NCBI RefSeq assembly: GCF_020379485.1
Contig: NC_063452.1
Location: forward strand, 37,090,650-37,154,649
Length of the DNA stretch: 64,000 nucleotides
Direction of reading: 5' to 3'
Origin: Brassica napus
Lineage: Eukaryota > Streptophyta > Magnoliopsida > Brassicales > Brassicaceae
Shown piece after piece: positions 45,301-58,181 of this stretch (position 1 is the stretch's first letter; every line of letters starts with the position of its first letter). Both the position numbers and the translations under genes were made by a program. Below the pieces are notes generated by a model. The model was not told where the DNA came from, did not search any database, and saw only the letters and a list, made by a program, of their open reading frames with translations.

Positions 45301-46603
45301 TATATACACGCGAGCTTCTCACTTCCATTTCGTCTCCACTTCCTCTTTCTTTCGTAGCAATGGTAGGTTCTCTCTATTTCCTCTCTAATTTGATTAATTT
45401 AGGGTAGATTTGGTGGTTAGTGTAGGGAATTTAGATAGGTTTACGGATTTTATGTTAATTAGTGTTGATTAGGTGGTTAATCTAGGGAATTTAGCTAGAT
45501 TTATAGAATTTGTTAATTACATAATTTGTTAATTACTGTTGATGTTAATTTTAAAAATTAAAATTTTTTCCAGGTTCGAAAGAACAGACTTACTCCCCAT
45601 TACAGAGAGATGTTCGGTGAGCCTAGTAGTCGTTTAGACCCGTATTCTTCAGCTCCCGGTTCTTCTTGAACTCCCGGTTCTTCGGGTCCGGAGACTGTCC
45701 CTGAGACAGTATTCTCAGAGAGTCTCTCGGTCGCCTCCTTCTGGTGAACCATCGGTTCCTCGATTCGTTGCACCACCGGCTCCTCATGCTCAAGTCCCAG
45801 AGGTGCCTCCTCCTGTACCTCCTCCGATGGCTCCTCTGATGCCGGCCAGGATTCATCCCGATTTGATGGTGCCTCCGAGTGCTCCTTACACGCAGTACAC
45901 TGTCGAGGACCTTCTCGCTCAGCCAGGCAGAGAAGGTTTATCAGTCCTAGACCCCGACCGACCGGACGGAACATTGTGGTACCTTTCATTTTTTTTTTAA
46001 ATTCTTTTTAAATTCTTTTATAACAATAATAAATAATTTATACTTTAAATTTGTTTTTTTTTTCAGGTTTGGGGTTGACAATTGTGTTGCTCGGAACGTA
46101 ACCGAGACGATCAAAGGTTACTTCTCCGAGCCACGATCTACGTCAGAAACACATGGTTCAAATCTTTTGCTGTAAGTTACTATTAATCAATTATATATAC
46201 TTTAATTTTTTATGATTTAGATTTTTTTAATGTTTTAAAACTAATTTTTAATTTAATTTTTTCTGTTACAGCAAAAATACCATTGGTCCATGGGGGTCAA
46301 TGAGAGGGTGAAGAAAGCGTTTAACGCGAAGGCGAAAGCTCACTTGTTGGACACGGTCTCCAACTGGAAGGGTGACTGGATCGTGAAGGGGTATGAGCGT
46401 GGCAAACCCCCTGAGCCCACCACGGAGGTGTGGGATGGCCTCATGCGTTATTGGCGGGATCCTGACTCCATTAGATTCGCCGAATCTTGCTCTGCCTCCC
46501 GTTAGACGGTATATGAGCACGGCCACGGGCCGACGCTTCACTCTACGGGTCAAAAACTCCACGCCGGTGTCCGTCTGGATATGGTAATTAAATATTTAAT
46601 ATA

Positions 46604-46641
<38 letters not shown>

Positions 46642-47910
46642 TTATATATAAAGAAGGGTTTCCTTCACTCCTAGGCCATCCACATCAGATTCCATGTCAC
46701 TTATTCGGAGTTTGTGGTGACGACACGTGTCACGGTTAATCAAAAGTCAATGCTTCATTAATTCTTGAGTTTAATAGGTTTTATGTGTTTACTACGGTCC
46801 AAATACATCTTCTCTAAAAAAAAATGTATACGAAACTTAAGGAAAGTGGTCGTCGAGCAACAATTCTCATTCAGTCAACTTTCAATAGAAATCCAACGGT
46901 TTCACCGGTGACGAACGATTCCGATCGATGTAAGTTGGAAGCCGAACAGACTTCTTTAATCTGGCGCCGTTACAGAAATTAACTTGGTTCATGCATCTTC
47001 GTTAACATTCACATTAATACCTACCCTCTACTTCTCATACGATCTCACATTTAATGGATCCCTTCATTCATTCCTTTGTATTAATCCTCCATTATAAATA
47101 CGAAGGTTTTCTTCCAACAAAATCATCAGTTCATTTCTCTTAATAAACAACACGAAAAGGTGATGAAAAAATATTAGTTAATCCCATGGTTGTACTTAAC
47201 GGATTGTGACAGAAAAGTGATAAGAAACAGAAAAAATGAGATGAGAAACATAATAAACAGGGAAGAAGAGAAAAGAGGAAGACGATAGAAAAGGAGAGAT
47301 AACTTTTTTTAGTGAACCTTTTTTTTAAGATCTATTTATCTTTAGTTCATAATAATTTCCAACATCTTGGTGTTGATTTTTCATTATTGTGGCTCCCTAA
47401 AAGGTTGATGGCCCTGATCTCAAAGATACAACAGTTAGTGCAGACAATTATGGATATAAAATCTTGTGTGAGTATGCATGATTGTTATTTGTGAGTATAT
47501 TTCAATTATATATTTTCCATACCAACTACTAGACTGTGAATTCAATTTAACTTGGCTGATTCTGTGTCACCAAAATTGGTTGAGTTTTGATATATACATA
47601 GAATGCATTTTTCTTATTATACTTCTAAACTTGAGTCGGCATATATCACAATAAAATGAGGACGGTGGACGAATGAGCTGAGTGTGGAACACTAAACGTG
47701 TTCTTACATGAAATTGAAGCGTTGTAGTTTTGTCCAAACACTAACGTGTTCTTACATTTTAATATTAAGATGATCACGATCTATAAAAAAAATAACAAAA
47801 CATACACAATAAAAGTTAATATCACCTTAAATTTGAAGTAAGCTAAACATTTTGAAATACTCGTTAACTGATATATTTATGTATTTTTGGTTACTAACAC
47901 GCCCGTAGCG

Positions 47911-48096
<186 letters not shown>

Positions 48097-48248
48097 TAAA
48101 ATTATGCTAATAGTAAAAATTAGTTTTTTGGTTAATTTTAAATTAAAAAAAATATTATATCTCATATACTTCTCTTGAAAATGTAAACCTAAAACACAAA
48201 CCACAAATCATATAAAAAATAATAATCTTGATTACAAGTAAAGTATAT

Positions 48249-48275
48249 CCCGCCTGTAGGGCGGGCCGACCCTAG
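48249..48275 (+). terminator. Helitron 3' terminal hairpin and CTAG
   Basis: 6-bp stem CCCGCC/GGCGGG with a 5-base loop, then CCGACC and the terminal CTAG. The same design, in reverse, marks the Helitron end at 51783. Confidence 0.9.
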
Positions 48276-49777
48276 TATATATATATTCTAACTTTCTTAA
48301 ATGTTTTTTAGGCCAAAGAGTTCTCCCGTCTCTTTTGCAACTTTACGAGAGGACCACAAGAACAAGACGGGCCAATTTCTAGATGCTAGGTCCGAGGAGA
48401 TCTTCAACGACTTGGCTGGTCGGGTTGAAGACCGCCAGACCCAGCTGACCTAGGAGTACACTGACAGATTACCCGTCATCTTATCCACACTTGAAGTGGA
48501 TAGAGTTTACGAGGAGGTAATTTTTTTAAAAATTTAATTTTTTTTTTATTATTCATTTAATTTAACTTTAACTTTTTACTAACAATATTTATTTTTTGTT
48601 TTTAATGTTGTCCCTAAGAAAAAGGGACGTATGTTGGGGATTGGTTCCGTCAACGAAGTTCCGAGAGCGACATCGTCTTATGGTCAGAGACGGGATGATG
48701 AAGTCACTCAGTTGCGTAACGAGTTGGACTCGACGCAATCTTCGTTCACAGCTCGTATTGGTGGAGTCGAGGGCTTCTTGGACGTTATAGCGGCCACAAA
48801 TCCAGAATGGGAGTCCTTGTTGAGGAACATGCGATGACAAAATCCCATTCCAGACGAGTCATCCGGCACACATGACGAGGCGGATGTAGAGAGGAGTGAG
48901 GAATTCTACCGGACGATGAACGACCCTTAGTTCTTTTTTTTCTTTTCGTTGGTTGTATTATAAATTCAAAACTTATTTATGTATAAAATATTTTCGTATT
49001 TACGTTTATTTTTAAATTATATTTTTATTAATAAATTAAATAATTTTTATTATATTTTTTAATTCTGGAAAATAAAAAATCGAAGTAAATTCATAGCTAA
49101 ATTACGACTACATTACATGGAAAGTTTACGAGGAGGTTACGAGGAAAACCTTTACGGCAACACTACGAGGAAAGCTTAACGAGTATTTTACGTGAAATGG
49201 TTTACGTGTAATTTACGAGGAAATACTTTCGAGGTATTTACAGGAAATATAGCGTCATTCTTACGTGGAAAGGTTACGTGGTTTTTACGACGAATACTGT
49301 TCTTCGTCTTTACGACAAAATGTGTTTCTCGCTAGTTTACGACGAATTGGCGAGGAAATATGCGTAACGATGAACGAATAACGACGAAACTTGTTTCTTC
49401 GCTAATTCTTCGTAAAGCTTATTTTATGACGAAATTACTACGAATTTCGCCGTCGTTAATGTTGTGTTTTCTTGTAGTGAAATACAGTTACAGATAGACA
49501 ACATTTTCTCATTGCACACGTTCAATTACTTACATTTATCCACGTGAAAGTAAAAAGGTAAAATTCGTTAAACACTAACTTATCCTGAGAGAAAGCAAAG
49601 AGACGAAGAGGTGTACAAATTCTTAAATAAGCGTCTCTCAAAACAAATAAAGGTATAATTAAAAGGGTATTAGTGTTTTCCATGTTGGGGTGGTTTTTAA
49701 ATATTCATTGGCCTTGTACGAACACCACACATCATTCTTCCCTCAACAAATCAATTCAAAGATGGCAAACATATTAT

Positions 49778-51004
49778 TCACTGGCTCGATTTCTCTTGCA
49801 CACGACGAGTGTGAGTGTTATTGCCCATGCATCCTGCATTCGCATAGCACTGTGCAGTCACATTAGATAAATACTTCCTTGGCAATGCTATTCCGAATTT
49901 ATTTCCTTTTCTTTCTCTTTTCTCCTTTTTCACGATGCTTTCTTCCTATTGTATAATGAATGAATGTGATTCACTTTTTGTTTATTGGTAATTCATTTAA
50001 ATTGTTGTAAAACGATATTTTACCTCTTTTGGTTCTATGATGACGCTTTCAGTTTCCATCGACTTTCTCGGGACTTCACCTTCTTCTTCTGCAAAAGACA
50101 ATGGATAATTTGTTTTAATGAAGTCAATTTGAACCTTACTGTGCATCGAAAACCATACAAAAACTAAACAAACCATATCTTACGTAATATCTACATAGTT
50201 TTTTGATTTAAGAATTTTCAGCAATTTATGCATACGTGTAACGTGCATGTCGCTATGATTAATGTTGCCATATTTCACCTTATTTACAATTTTATTTGGT
50301 ACGCATATATGTAAAATGGCGTTAAGAACTTTAGGTTTTTTTAAAACAAATTTAAGAACGTAAGGTTTACCTTCTTTGTCATCATCAGAAGCAACATCGA
50401 TGCAATAAACCCTAAAGCTTGGAGATCCAGGACATATCATCCTCTCATCTAAATTGCTCATCCTCCCTTCATCATGATCAACACCCTTTTCTCCTTCCTT
50501 CTTAGCAATGATGACCTCATCAAGATTTAAACAATCATCATGAGCAACACCATCATCTCCTTCCTTCTTAGCAATGAGGACCCCATCATGATTTATACCA
50601 TTATTTCCTTCTTTATTAACGTTGATGGCATCATCAATTTTCTCATCTTGTTTCTTAACAACCTCTTTCTCCTCTTTAATCTCATCTATGGACGAAATCT
50701 TCTTATAAATAACCTCTTTCTTCTCTTCCACGTGATGATCAGGCGTAGGAGCCACCTTAGCCGATAACTTCAAGCTGTCGAAGTTCTCCTCCTTCTCGTC
50801 TCCGTCCTCGGATGAGTTGTGCCATAGAAGCTCCGTCTTGGATAGCGTATCGTTCCCTTTAAAAACGTTTGCATGGCTCCGTTTCTTCATCTCCTCAAAT
50901 CTCCGCCGGAGAAGCGGACGTATTCCCGCCGGAAGTGGGACAACGCCGCCCTCATCCGCTCTAGCCGCCGCTGGACCTCCTAGCCTTGAACCACCGCAAC
51001 CCAT
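49778..51004 (-). CDS. N-myristoylation-type MGCGGS protein, three exons
   Basis: Exons 51004-50371, 50088-50024 and 49945-49778 have GT-AG junctions, and the frame stays open across both splices (634 + 65 + 168 nt; 288 aa). The start MGCGGSRLGG fits an N-myristoylation/palmitoylation signal, so membrane attachment is likely. The rest is hydrophilic: FEEMKKRSHANVFKG near residue 40, a Lys/Glu-rich middle with repeats of 'IAKKEG', CPGSPSFRVYCID near residue 200, and a basic C-terminus (IVKKEKRERKGNKFGIALPR, ending QEKSSQ*). No catalytic domain. I recognise it only as a plant-specific MGCGGS-type family of unknown function. Unlike its surroundings it has no stops or shifts, so it looks functional. 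The contiguous open frame beyond 50371 is intron read-through. Confidence 0.8.
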
Positions 51005-51443
51005 ATCAATACAAATAACAAAAAGATGATTTAACCGCTGCCACGAAACAGATCATACGGCGGCGGGTGGGTGGCGGGAGTATATTCTTGAGAAAAAAGG
51101 AGACAAGAGGAGAGAAGAGAGCCAATTAATTGAGAGGGTGATGAATGGAAGATAATATTTATGAAGAAGAGGGAGAGAATGCGAGACTGTTAAAGGGTTG
51201 AGATTGTGTGATGAATTAATTGGTTAGTTGCAATTTATTTGCTAAATTTGGCAACTAGTGATTTATTAAGGCAAATTTATCTAAGTGACATATTCATTCT
51301 TGTTGTCATTTTTGACTTACAGTTAGCCTCTCCTCAATTACAGATAATTTCGGTGACTAATTTACTGTAATCTTCAACGCATTGTTCAACGTATCCTGCC
51401 TGATCTTTCACTTTAGAAGAATCTTCTTCGTATTTACTCATGA

Positions 51444-51456
51444 AGCTCTTAATATT
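51444..51456. repeat. left SINE TSD
   Basis: AGCTCTTAATATT, repeated exactly at 51765-51777. Confidence 0.93.
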
Positions 51457-51764
51457 TTTTTTTTTTTTGATAAACCCTATCGGCTGATCCGGTCGGCCCC
51501 GGGAGGAACGCAATTAGTTCTACAGAGTGGACTAGTCCGAAAGCGTACCACACTGTCTGACCCGAGTTTGGAATACCTTCCGACTAATGCCAAGGGGTGG
51601 ACCAATCATCTGTTATGGCCCACCATGTAAACCACTTGGGCCGAAGCCCAAGCCCAGACTGGCCAAGTAGTGATAATTTAGTTCCCAGTGGGAATCGAAC
51701 CCAGGACTGATGTGGGTACACACCAAGCCCCAAGAGATTGCCACTAGGCTACCACCATTTGGTT
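51457..51764 (-). mobile_element. tRNA-derived SINE, ~308 bp
   Basis: On the minus strand: A box TAGCCTAGTGGC (51751-51740), B box GGTTCGATTCCC (around 51702-51691), a tRNA-unrelated body, and a 3' end TTTATCA followed by a run of A (T run at 51457-51467 on the plus strand). Flanked by a perfect 13-bp TSD. It lies about 450 bp upstream of the MGCGGS gene start. Confidence 0.95.
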
Positions 51765-51829
51765 AGCTCTTAATATTATGTACTAGGGTCGGCCCGCCCT
51801 ACGGGCGGAATATAGTTTACTTGTGATTT

Positions 51830-52980
51830 AGGTTATTATTATTTGTATAATTTATTGGTTTATGTTTTAGATTTGCATTTGCAAGAGATGTGTATGATAG
51901 ATTTTTGACTTTTAGAAAATTTTAGGTGAGAAGATTTTATATGTGATGAGATATATTTTGTTTTTTACAATAATTGCTTTGGTTGTCCAAACAAATTAAC
52001 TTTATGATACTAAATATTAGTTAAATTTTTTCTACTTAAATTAAATTATTTGATATATATAATGTGCGTTGAATTTGATGGTAGTACATAAGTGTCTTTT
52101 ATCTATAATTCAATTAAAACATCAGAATAGTGATTTTTTTTATAAAGAAAAGATGAAAGATGAATTCATTTTTTTTAAATGATTTGTTTATGTTTGTATA
52201 AAGTTATATATAATAGTAATGTTATTATTATTTTACCGAATTAAGTTATATTTTACATATGTCTAATTCAAGACCAGTTGTGTCTATTCATTTGTCGAGT
52301 ATTAATTTATAGACTTTCTTCTATATATATATATATATATTTATATATTTATTTATTATTTTGTGTTGATATAATGGATCTCCAAGTTATTGGTTAAATA
52401 TTTTTATTACCAAACATTATCGACTAAAGCAATGACTTTATTGATTGTACAATTTGTTAAGCAAATACATTTCAAACTGAAGCAAACATATAATGGAGTA
52501 CAAACCAAAACCAAATTATTTTGTGTTAAGAGTATCTCCAAAAGAAATTTCAAAATTTAAAATATGAAACTTTACATGCTCTAAAAATAATTTCAAATTT
52601 TCAAATTTGTATTGTCAAGCTTCGTATTTGAAGTTCTGATGTACAAAATTTCATATTGTTTAGTTTGGAAAAACTATGAATGGGAAGGTTGGAAAATCTA
52701 AATAAGCTTTACAGTTGATGTAGATTTTATTATGCCGTGTAAAGTTGTGGTTTCATCCGAATTGCAGCAGTTCTTTGCCATATAAGGTATGTAACGTCAG
52801 TTAGTGTATGATATCTGAGCAACCTAGACCAGAGCAAAACATTATCTAGAATAGGTTCTGTCATATTACGGGAAACATATCCGGTGTGTAATTGGTAACA
52901 GTTTTTGTTTGTTATACCGTTATTACTCATGTATAAAACGAAGACTGAGTGATTCATTGATAATTGGCCAAGTACGATTA
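51830..52980. other. AT-rich Helitron interior, no gene seen
   Basis: About 1.1 kb of AT-rich sequence with a short (TA)n run (52323-52340). No coding evidence on either strand. Confidence 0.6.
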
Positions 52981-53005
52981 GGAAATCAAAATTTGATTGT
53001 CCTTA

Positions 53006-53260
53006 GGGCATCCACAATGGGAGCTCTTGAGGGAGTCCTTAGAGAGTGTGGAGCCCATTTTCTTAGAGTTTGTGCAAAAAAGAGTGCTTAAAATCCTTTG
53101 GTAAGGATTGATCGTTACGCTGTTCACGGGTCCCATTAACTACGTGGCGGCCCATGAATGGTCATTTTTTTTTTTTTTTAAAAAATCCAAAATATCCAGG
53201 ATTAATCCGAAATACCATTGTCGCTAAGGACTCCAATGAGTCTCACCGTTGCGCACGGTC
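53006..53260. mobile_element. Tourist/PIF-Harbinger-like MITE, 255 bp
   Basis: Left end GGGCATCCACAATGGGAG; complement of the right end is GACCGTGCGCAACGGTGAG, an imperfect TIR. It is flanked by TTA on both sides (53003-53005 and 53261-53263), the expected TSD. No coding capacity. It is nested in the minus-strand Helitron. Confidence 0.72.
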
Positions 53261-53263
53261 TTA

Positions 53264-54460
53264 GTTGTAAAAAAACAGTAATGAGAAGGTGTTGTAAAAA
53301 ATAACAAACAGGCTTGATCATTATTCTAGTACCTACCATGTCGACAAATATTACATATAACATAAAAGTTGCAAGATTTGTCAATGAGATTTGCTTGTAG
53401 CACCGTTAAATTTCAAAGGTGGGTCAGTTCATTGATACATGGGAAAATATGAGGAAAACCAAATACAATATTCTTTATAGTTTGAGGGTAATTGTCAACG
53501 GCAGATGAAGTTTTACAAAAAATAAATAAAAAAACTATGGTTAAGCACCATTCTAGTAGCTGCTTCTGTGAGTCTGTGACTAAGAAACTGCATCCTCCTC
53601 CAACTATGCAATGTGTGCCTTCTTATGTGCCTTGGAAGACGTTGGGAACAGAGAGACCAGTTGTTTCATTATAAGTGGTAATTTGGATTGATTTTTTTTT
53701 TTTCAAAATAGCTTCATATATTTTTGGATTAATTCTTATCATCAGCATGGCTTGTACTTTCAAAAATGCTTACTTAAAAGATTTATCAAATACCGTGAAG
53801 TCATACTTCTATCAATTACTTCATATTAATTATCTTTCAAATTACATAAAAACTTATTCAACAGATTTTATAAACAAAATTTCTAATTTATAGTAAATTA
53901 AACTTTGAAAGAGTTTTTATAATAAAATTGTATTTCTTATATTTTTTTAGATGATGAATCGAATAAAACAATATTTTAAGGAGAAAACGAAATCATCTCA
54001 ATTTCTTAAATCTATTAAAATATATATTTTTAAAAGTGAATCGTTATATAAAACAATCAATCTAGAGAACACATATTATAAAAATATTTATATAGTACTG
54101 CATCTAGTTTCAAGATTAACTATTGTTTGTCCACATTAAAACGGTAAACAGTTTGAATATTTGATGATCAGTTTATTAAACCAAAGGCAGAATGTTTATT
54201 ATTACTACTCATTTGAAAACAACAAATTCATTAAAAAAACATTGTACATCTCAAACGACAACATCCTCATCCATTCAACCATTCACCATAAGGAAAAACT
54301 ATCAAAACTTTATATGAAAAATGTGACTTGGTCGTTCTCTAGTCTCTTTTTGGAGGATAAATACCGCCCCAATTGTGCCACTTATGCTCTCCTACATTAG
54401 TTTATACATAATCATTAATCACGTTGTTCATATTAAAAGTTTTTAGCTTTTACAGCTCTA
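53264..54460. other. AT-rich Helitron interior, no gene seen
   Basis: About 1.2 kb of low-complexity AT-rich sequence. Short frames (53675-54400) are Lys/Asn/Ile-rich, as expected from base composition, and are not supported. Confidence 0.6.
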
Positions 54461-54477
54461 TCTTGAGTTAAGCGTAG

Positions 54478-55090
54478 TTACCTGCACGGCTTCTGCTGAC
54501 TTGCAACTTCTGATTCTTTGACACAACTATGTTGTTGTTGTCCATTGCTCCACCATTTGGTCTCTTGCTTCGTGGTTCCACCTTTTCTTTATTCCTTACA
54601 TTATTGATCCAAAGCAAAAAAGTTTGCAAGCTCTCAATGCAAAGGGCCAATTCTTTAGGAAAATACCTTTACTCTTGTTTCCTCCTCTTCTTCTGACTTA
54701 TCATCATTTGAACCCATCTAAAACTAAATAAAGAAAACATGCCTTACATTTCCGAAATCAGTATCAAGATCATGGCTCTCAACAAATTAAGTGAGTCTAT
54801 GCTACTCACAACTCATCAAAAAAAAAAAAGGTTGCACTACTTAAACGTAGTTAAAATCTACCTCATCAGAGTCAAGAGTCAGATTTATCTTCGTAATCTA
54901 ACTCAGATTCACCAGCTTCAAGGTTGGGCTTTTGATCATTTAGCCCAGTGGCGTTGGATTTTTCCAATTCTAAATAATAGTGTCAATCTAATAGCGTAAC
55001 AATGCCACAAAACAAACTTTAACACAGTAAAGTAAACCTACCATTTTGAGACCCATCCATGGTTATTTCCTCATCTTCTGAATGAAATTC
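54478..55090 (-). pseudogene. exon-like fragments of an acidic protein, unidentified
   Basis: On the minus strand: EFHSEDEEITMDGSQNG (about 55090-55040), LNDQKPNLEAGESELDYEDK (about 54950-54885), MGSNDDKSEEEEETRVK (about 54715-54665) and ALCIESLQTFLLWINNVRNK (54650-54590), separated by intron-like stretches with GT starts. Probably host-gene exons captured by the Helitron; the gene is not identified. Confidence 0.45.
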
Positions 55091-55329
55091 TGGAAAAATT
55101 AAACATAAACAAAAGATAAGCTTCCAGCCTCAATACAGATAAAACCATCATATTATAAGAACGTCAGAACTTACCAGAGTTAAGCTCACCTCTTAGACCA
55201 CAGTTATTAAAATTCTTTAAATTCTTTAAATGAATGGAAACGAAACCTGTCCAACACATTTAGAAGAGAAATTCCAGATTCTTCTAGAGATTAAGACACT
55301 AATCTTAAGATTTCACAAAAAAATAACTA

Positions 55330-56388
55330 AGATGAGTTTCTCATAAATGTAAAAATTAAAACACTGCTGTTAGGATTACCTTGCCGAGAAATAGCATGTC
55401 GACACACATTAGCTACATCTTCTGTACATATCATGACATTCACCCATAATTTCTTATGTCCTCTTTGTCCTGTATTTGAAAACCTTGGCTTTGTCATTAA
55501 TAGGCTTGGTGGTGTCTGAGCAGAAGCAGCCATTAAGAATGTTTTGAGAGATACTTCAGCTTCTTAGCAGACTCCTTGGCTTTCTAAATCAAATCTGCCA
55601 CAGTTTCTGACCTGCAATGCATGTTTCAGTTCAGAACATAAGAATCAAAGCGTAATAATTGGTACTCTTTGGGTGATATCAGTAAGGCGAATTAACAAAT
55701 GACAATTAGCAGCATCCAAACTTATAGATTCATGTGAAAGTGAAATCGACCATGGGATATATAACGTTGGAAAAAACAGTAGATTCTAATAGTAACATAG
55801 AAAGTACAGACATACAAAACCATAGCTTCTAATATATTGCATATTTCAATTCAAAACCTAAGAATCAAAGTTACAAAGAAACTTTCTATATGATATTATC
55901 AAAGCGCATTATAAAATTAAAACTATCAGTGTTCACACCGTAGCTTCTAATAGCAACATGGGAAGCACATATATGACAAATACTCAGGATATAGAAAACT
56001 ACCTCAAAGCTTTAATAGTAGAATCTTCCATGGATTTTTTTTTCTTTTATCGAAGACAATCTTCGGCGATGGAGACAACCAATCGTCATCAACTGCTACT
56101 TCAATCACTTTCATCTCTCTCCTCTGGCATATCCCTTCTCAGTGAACTTTAAAAGTTCGACCCGGTACGCCGCAAAGCCCTCTTACCGCTAGAAGTAAAT
56201 ACCATACTAAATGGAGACGAATCGCACGAAGATGCCGCCTCTGAAGAGTATGATGCATTCATGGAGATACCGTTCGGATGGAAAGACTCACCTTTTGCAA
56301 CGTCAAACTCGTGAAATTTGATGTCGATCACGCCTTGTGTGTAGGCGCAGCCGCAAAGCCACAAAGCCAATGATAAGCATAAGGTCAA
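55330..56388 (-). pseudogene. possible Rad60-SLD/ubiquitin-like protein fragment
   Basis: Minus-strand pieces include VIEVAVDDDWLSPSPKIVFD (about 56115-56055), SETVADLI*KAKESAKK (about 55610-55560) and FQIQDKEDIRNYG (about 55465). Their order resembles plant SUMO-like (Rad60-SLD) proteins of the At1g68185 type, which have a 'DDDWLPPPPK' motif and a ubiquitin-like C-terminus. Stops and frameshifts are frequent and the match is from memory. Confidence 0.35.
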
Positions 56389-57062
56389 AGTAAACTTAAT
56401 TTGAGGATTAGGTGAGAATGAGCCTTATGTTTTGATTAGAGGAAGACACAATTGAAGACCCACTCAGAGATTCTCCACAACAATTTGAGTCAATCGTTGA
56501 AACTCCATTGTTGTTGTCTGAAATTGAAGAAGATGGAAAACCCTAAAATCGGTGGGAAGACGACGATAAGCGTCTCTCGTGATTGAGTTAAACAGATAGC
56601 TCAGTAAACGTAGTAAGAAAGAATTAGAAGATGGTTTCGAGAGGAGGAATGCTGACCCCTTTATACTCTTCGATATACTGACTCGCCGAAGAAAAAGATC
56701 ACATTCAAGGCTTCGAATTAAGAAGGGATTAAACACAAAGATACATAACTGAAAGCGTTTCAGTTATACAGAGGAAGATCAGAAGTCGCTGCAGAACAAA
56801 GCGAAGAGACGAACCCTAAACGCCGCCAAGTTCCGCCAAAGAGAGGTCTCGTTAGAATGCGTTTTCAATCTTCTCGGGCCGGATGGCAAAACCAGAGCCC
56901 AACATGCACCAAACAAAGAAAGCCCACGACGATACACATTTAAATGAAACGCTGAGTTTCGTTCGTACGGGACACGTGTCAACACGACATTAAACGAATT
57001 TCCATGCTGTCATCTGAGGTGGCTTAGTGGGAGGGATTAAAACCCTCTTTTATATATATAGA

Positions 57063-57134
57063 TAGATATATAATACCAAAAATAAAAATTCTTTATTGGT
57101 TCTATTGATGCACATAAAAGTAGTTGAACCACTT
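57063..57134. other. flank between Helitron and fold-back element
   Basis: AT-rich, no feature apart from TSD CACTT at 57130-57134. Confidence 0.6.
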
Positions 57135-57456
57135 TGTAACAACCCGTCCGGCGGACCCTAGATTTTACAACGCTGCAGCTCACCGTCCCTAATCCTTCAC
57201 CATGGGAGGAACTGCCTCCACATCCACCGGTAGGTTATTGATGCGCTTGGCGTTACTCGAACCCAAGACCTGCAGTTCAATTGGTGACAACTTGTCCTGT
57301 GGAGAGTTGTTAAAGGGTGAGGTCTTGGGTTCGAGTAACGCCAAGCGCATCAATAACCTACGGGTGGATGTGGAGGCAGTTGCTCCCACGGTGAGGGATT
57401 AGAGTCGGTGCGCTGCAGCGCTGTGAAATCTGGGGTCCGCAGGACGGGTTGTCACA
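57135..57456. mobile_element. 322-bp fold-back (inverted-repeat) element with 5-bp TSD
   Basis: Starts TGTAACAACCCGTCC, ends GGACGGGTTGTCACA, with TSD CACTT on both sides (57130-57134, 57457-57461). The left arm (57135-57280) and right arm (57325-57456) are inverted copies with about 85-90% identity by eye, including GGTTATTGATGCGCTTGGCG in both. Each arm has a B-box-like GGTTCGAGTAACGCC. TG...CA ends with a 5-bp TSD suggest integrase-type insertion (an LTR- or TRIM-derived unit). Confidence 0.85.
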
Positions 57457-57461
57457 CACTT

Positions 57462-58181
57462 GCTTACAAAAGAATATGAAAACAATAACCTAAATTGAAC
57501 TCATACACAACCAACAAATTAAGAGCTGTAATTATTCTAGTTACATTGCTTCAATCTTTTCGTGACAAAAAAGAAAAAAAAACATTGCTTCAATCTTTTA
57601 TTTTATCGAGTATCCAGAACTGTGATATTGTAGAAAATAATAAAACAAGGACAGTCACTCAAAAAAAAAAAAGAAGAATAAATTATTATCGTCACCCATA
57701 TGTACTAGAAATCTATATAATTAGTCAATAACCTTCATGAACTAACCATGTATATGTTTTTCGAAGAAGTTGAATATAAGAGAACCGCTATGTTACACCC
57801 CCTGAAATATATACATCTAATCAAGTCAATAAGCCCCATAAGTTAGCAATGTATGGATTTCAGGGTTCTTATATTAAGGAATCTAGAATTCAAGATAACT
57901 ATTGATGAAAGGATAATAGATAATTAAATATATATTTGGGAGAAGATAAATAAGACGGGAGAGTCAAAGCCACATGTGGCAACACATCCTCTATTACATT
58001 CCAAAAGGCTTGGAAGCCAATAAGACAAATTAAGCAGCCTCATTTTCATCTAGATACTTCCCTATATTGATCAGTACCAAGTTACTAACTAAACTCAAAT
58101 GATTTGCCACTTACAAAACCATTTGCGTACATAATACACGTGGCATCAACATCGATCGGTCGTCACCGGCTTTGAACAACC
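57462..58181. other. intergenic region downstream of the NAC gene
   Basis: AT-rich; no coding evidence. Poly-A runs near 57565 and 57662. The NAC 3' UTR and polyadenylation region should lie in the right part. Confidence 0.5.

Larger units (their letters stand above)
51783..57062 (-). mobile_element. Helitron, minus strand, 5.3 kb
   Basis: On the minus strand it starts TCTATATATATAAAAGAGGG at 57062 (after A) and ends with hairpin CCGCCCGTAGGGCGG and CTAG at 51783 (before T). Both ends match the Helitron at 46639-48275. No Rep/helicase gene was found; it carries decayed exon fragments (54480-56760), a MITE and AT-rich filler. The right flank from 57063 is AT-rich. Confidence 0.88.

Noticed and set aside
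50180..50370. C-terminal extension of the MGCGGS protein as one exon
   Set aside because: A GT donor at 50370 and two further exons with matching phase give a better supported end; the extension is intron read-through.
51481..51764. tRNA gene (A and B boxes present)
   Set aside because: The spacing and long unrelated body with a poly-A end and 13-bp TSD identify a SINE; no cloverleaf is expected beyond the head.
53492..54400. Lys/Asn-rich frames in the minus-strand Helitron
   Set aside because: Composition is what AT-rich DNA gives by chance; no domain, no splice logic.
57189..57402. Two near-identical proteins of 66 residues on opposite strands
   Set aside because: They are the two arms of the inverted repeat translated in both directions.
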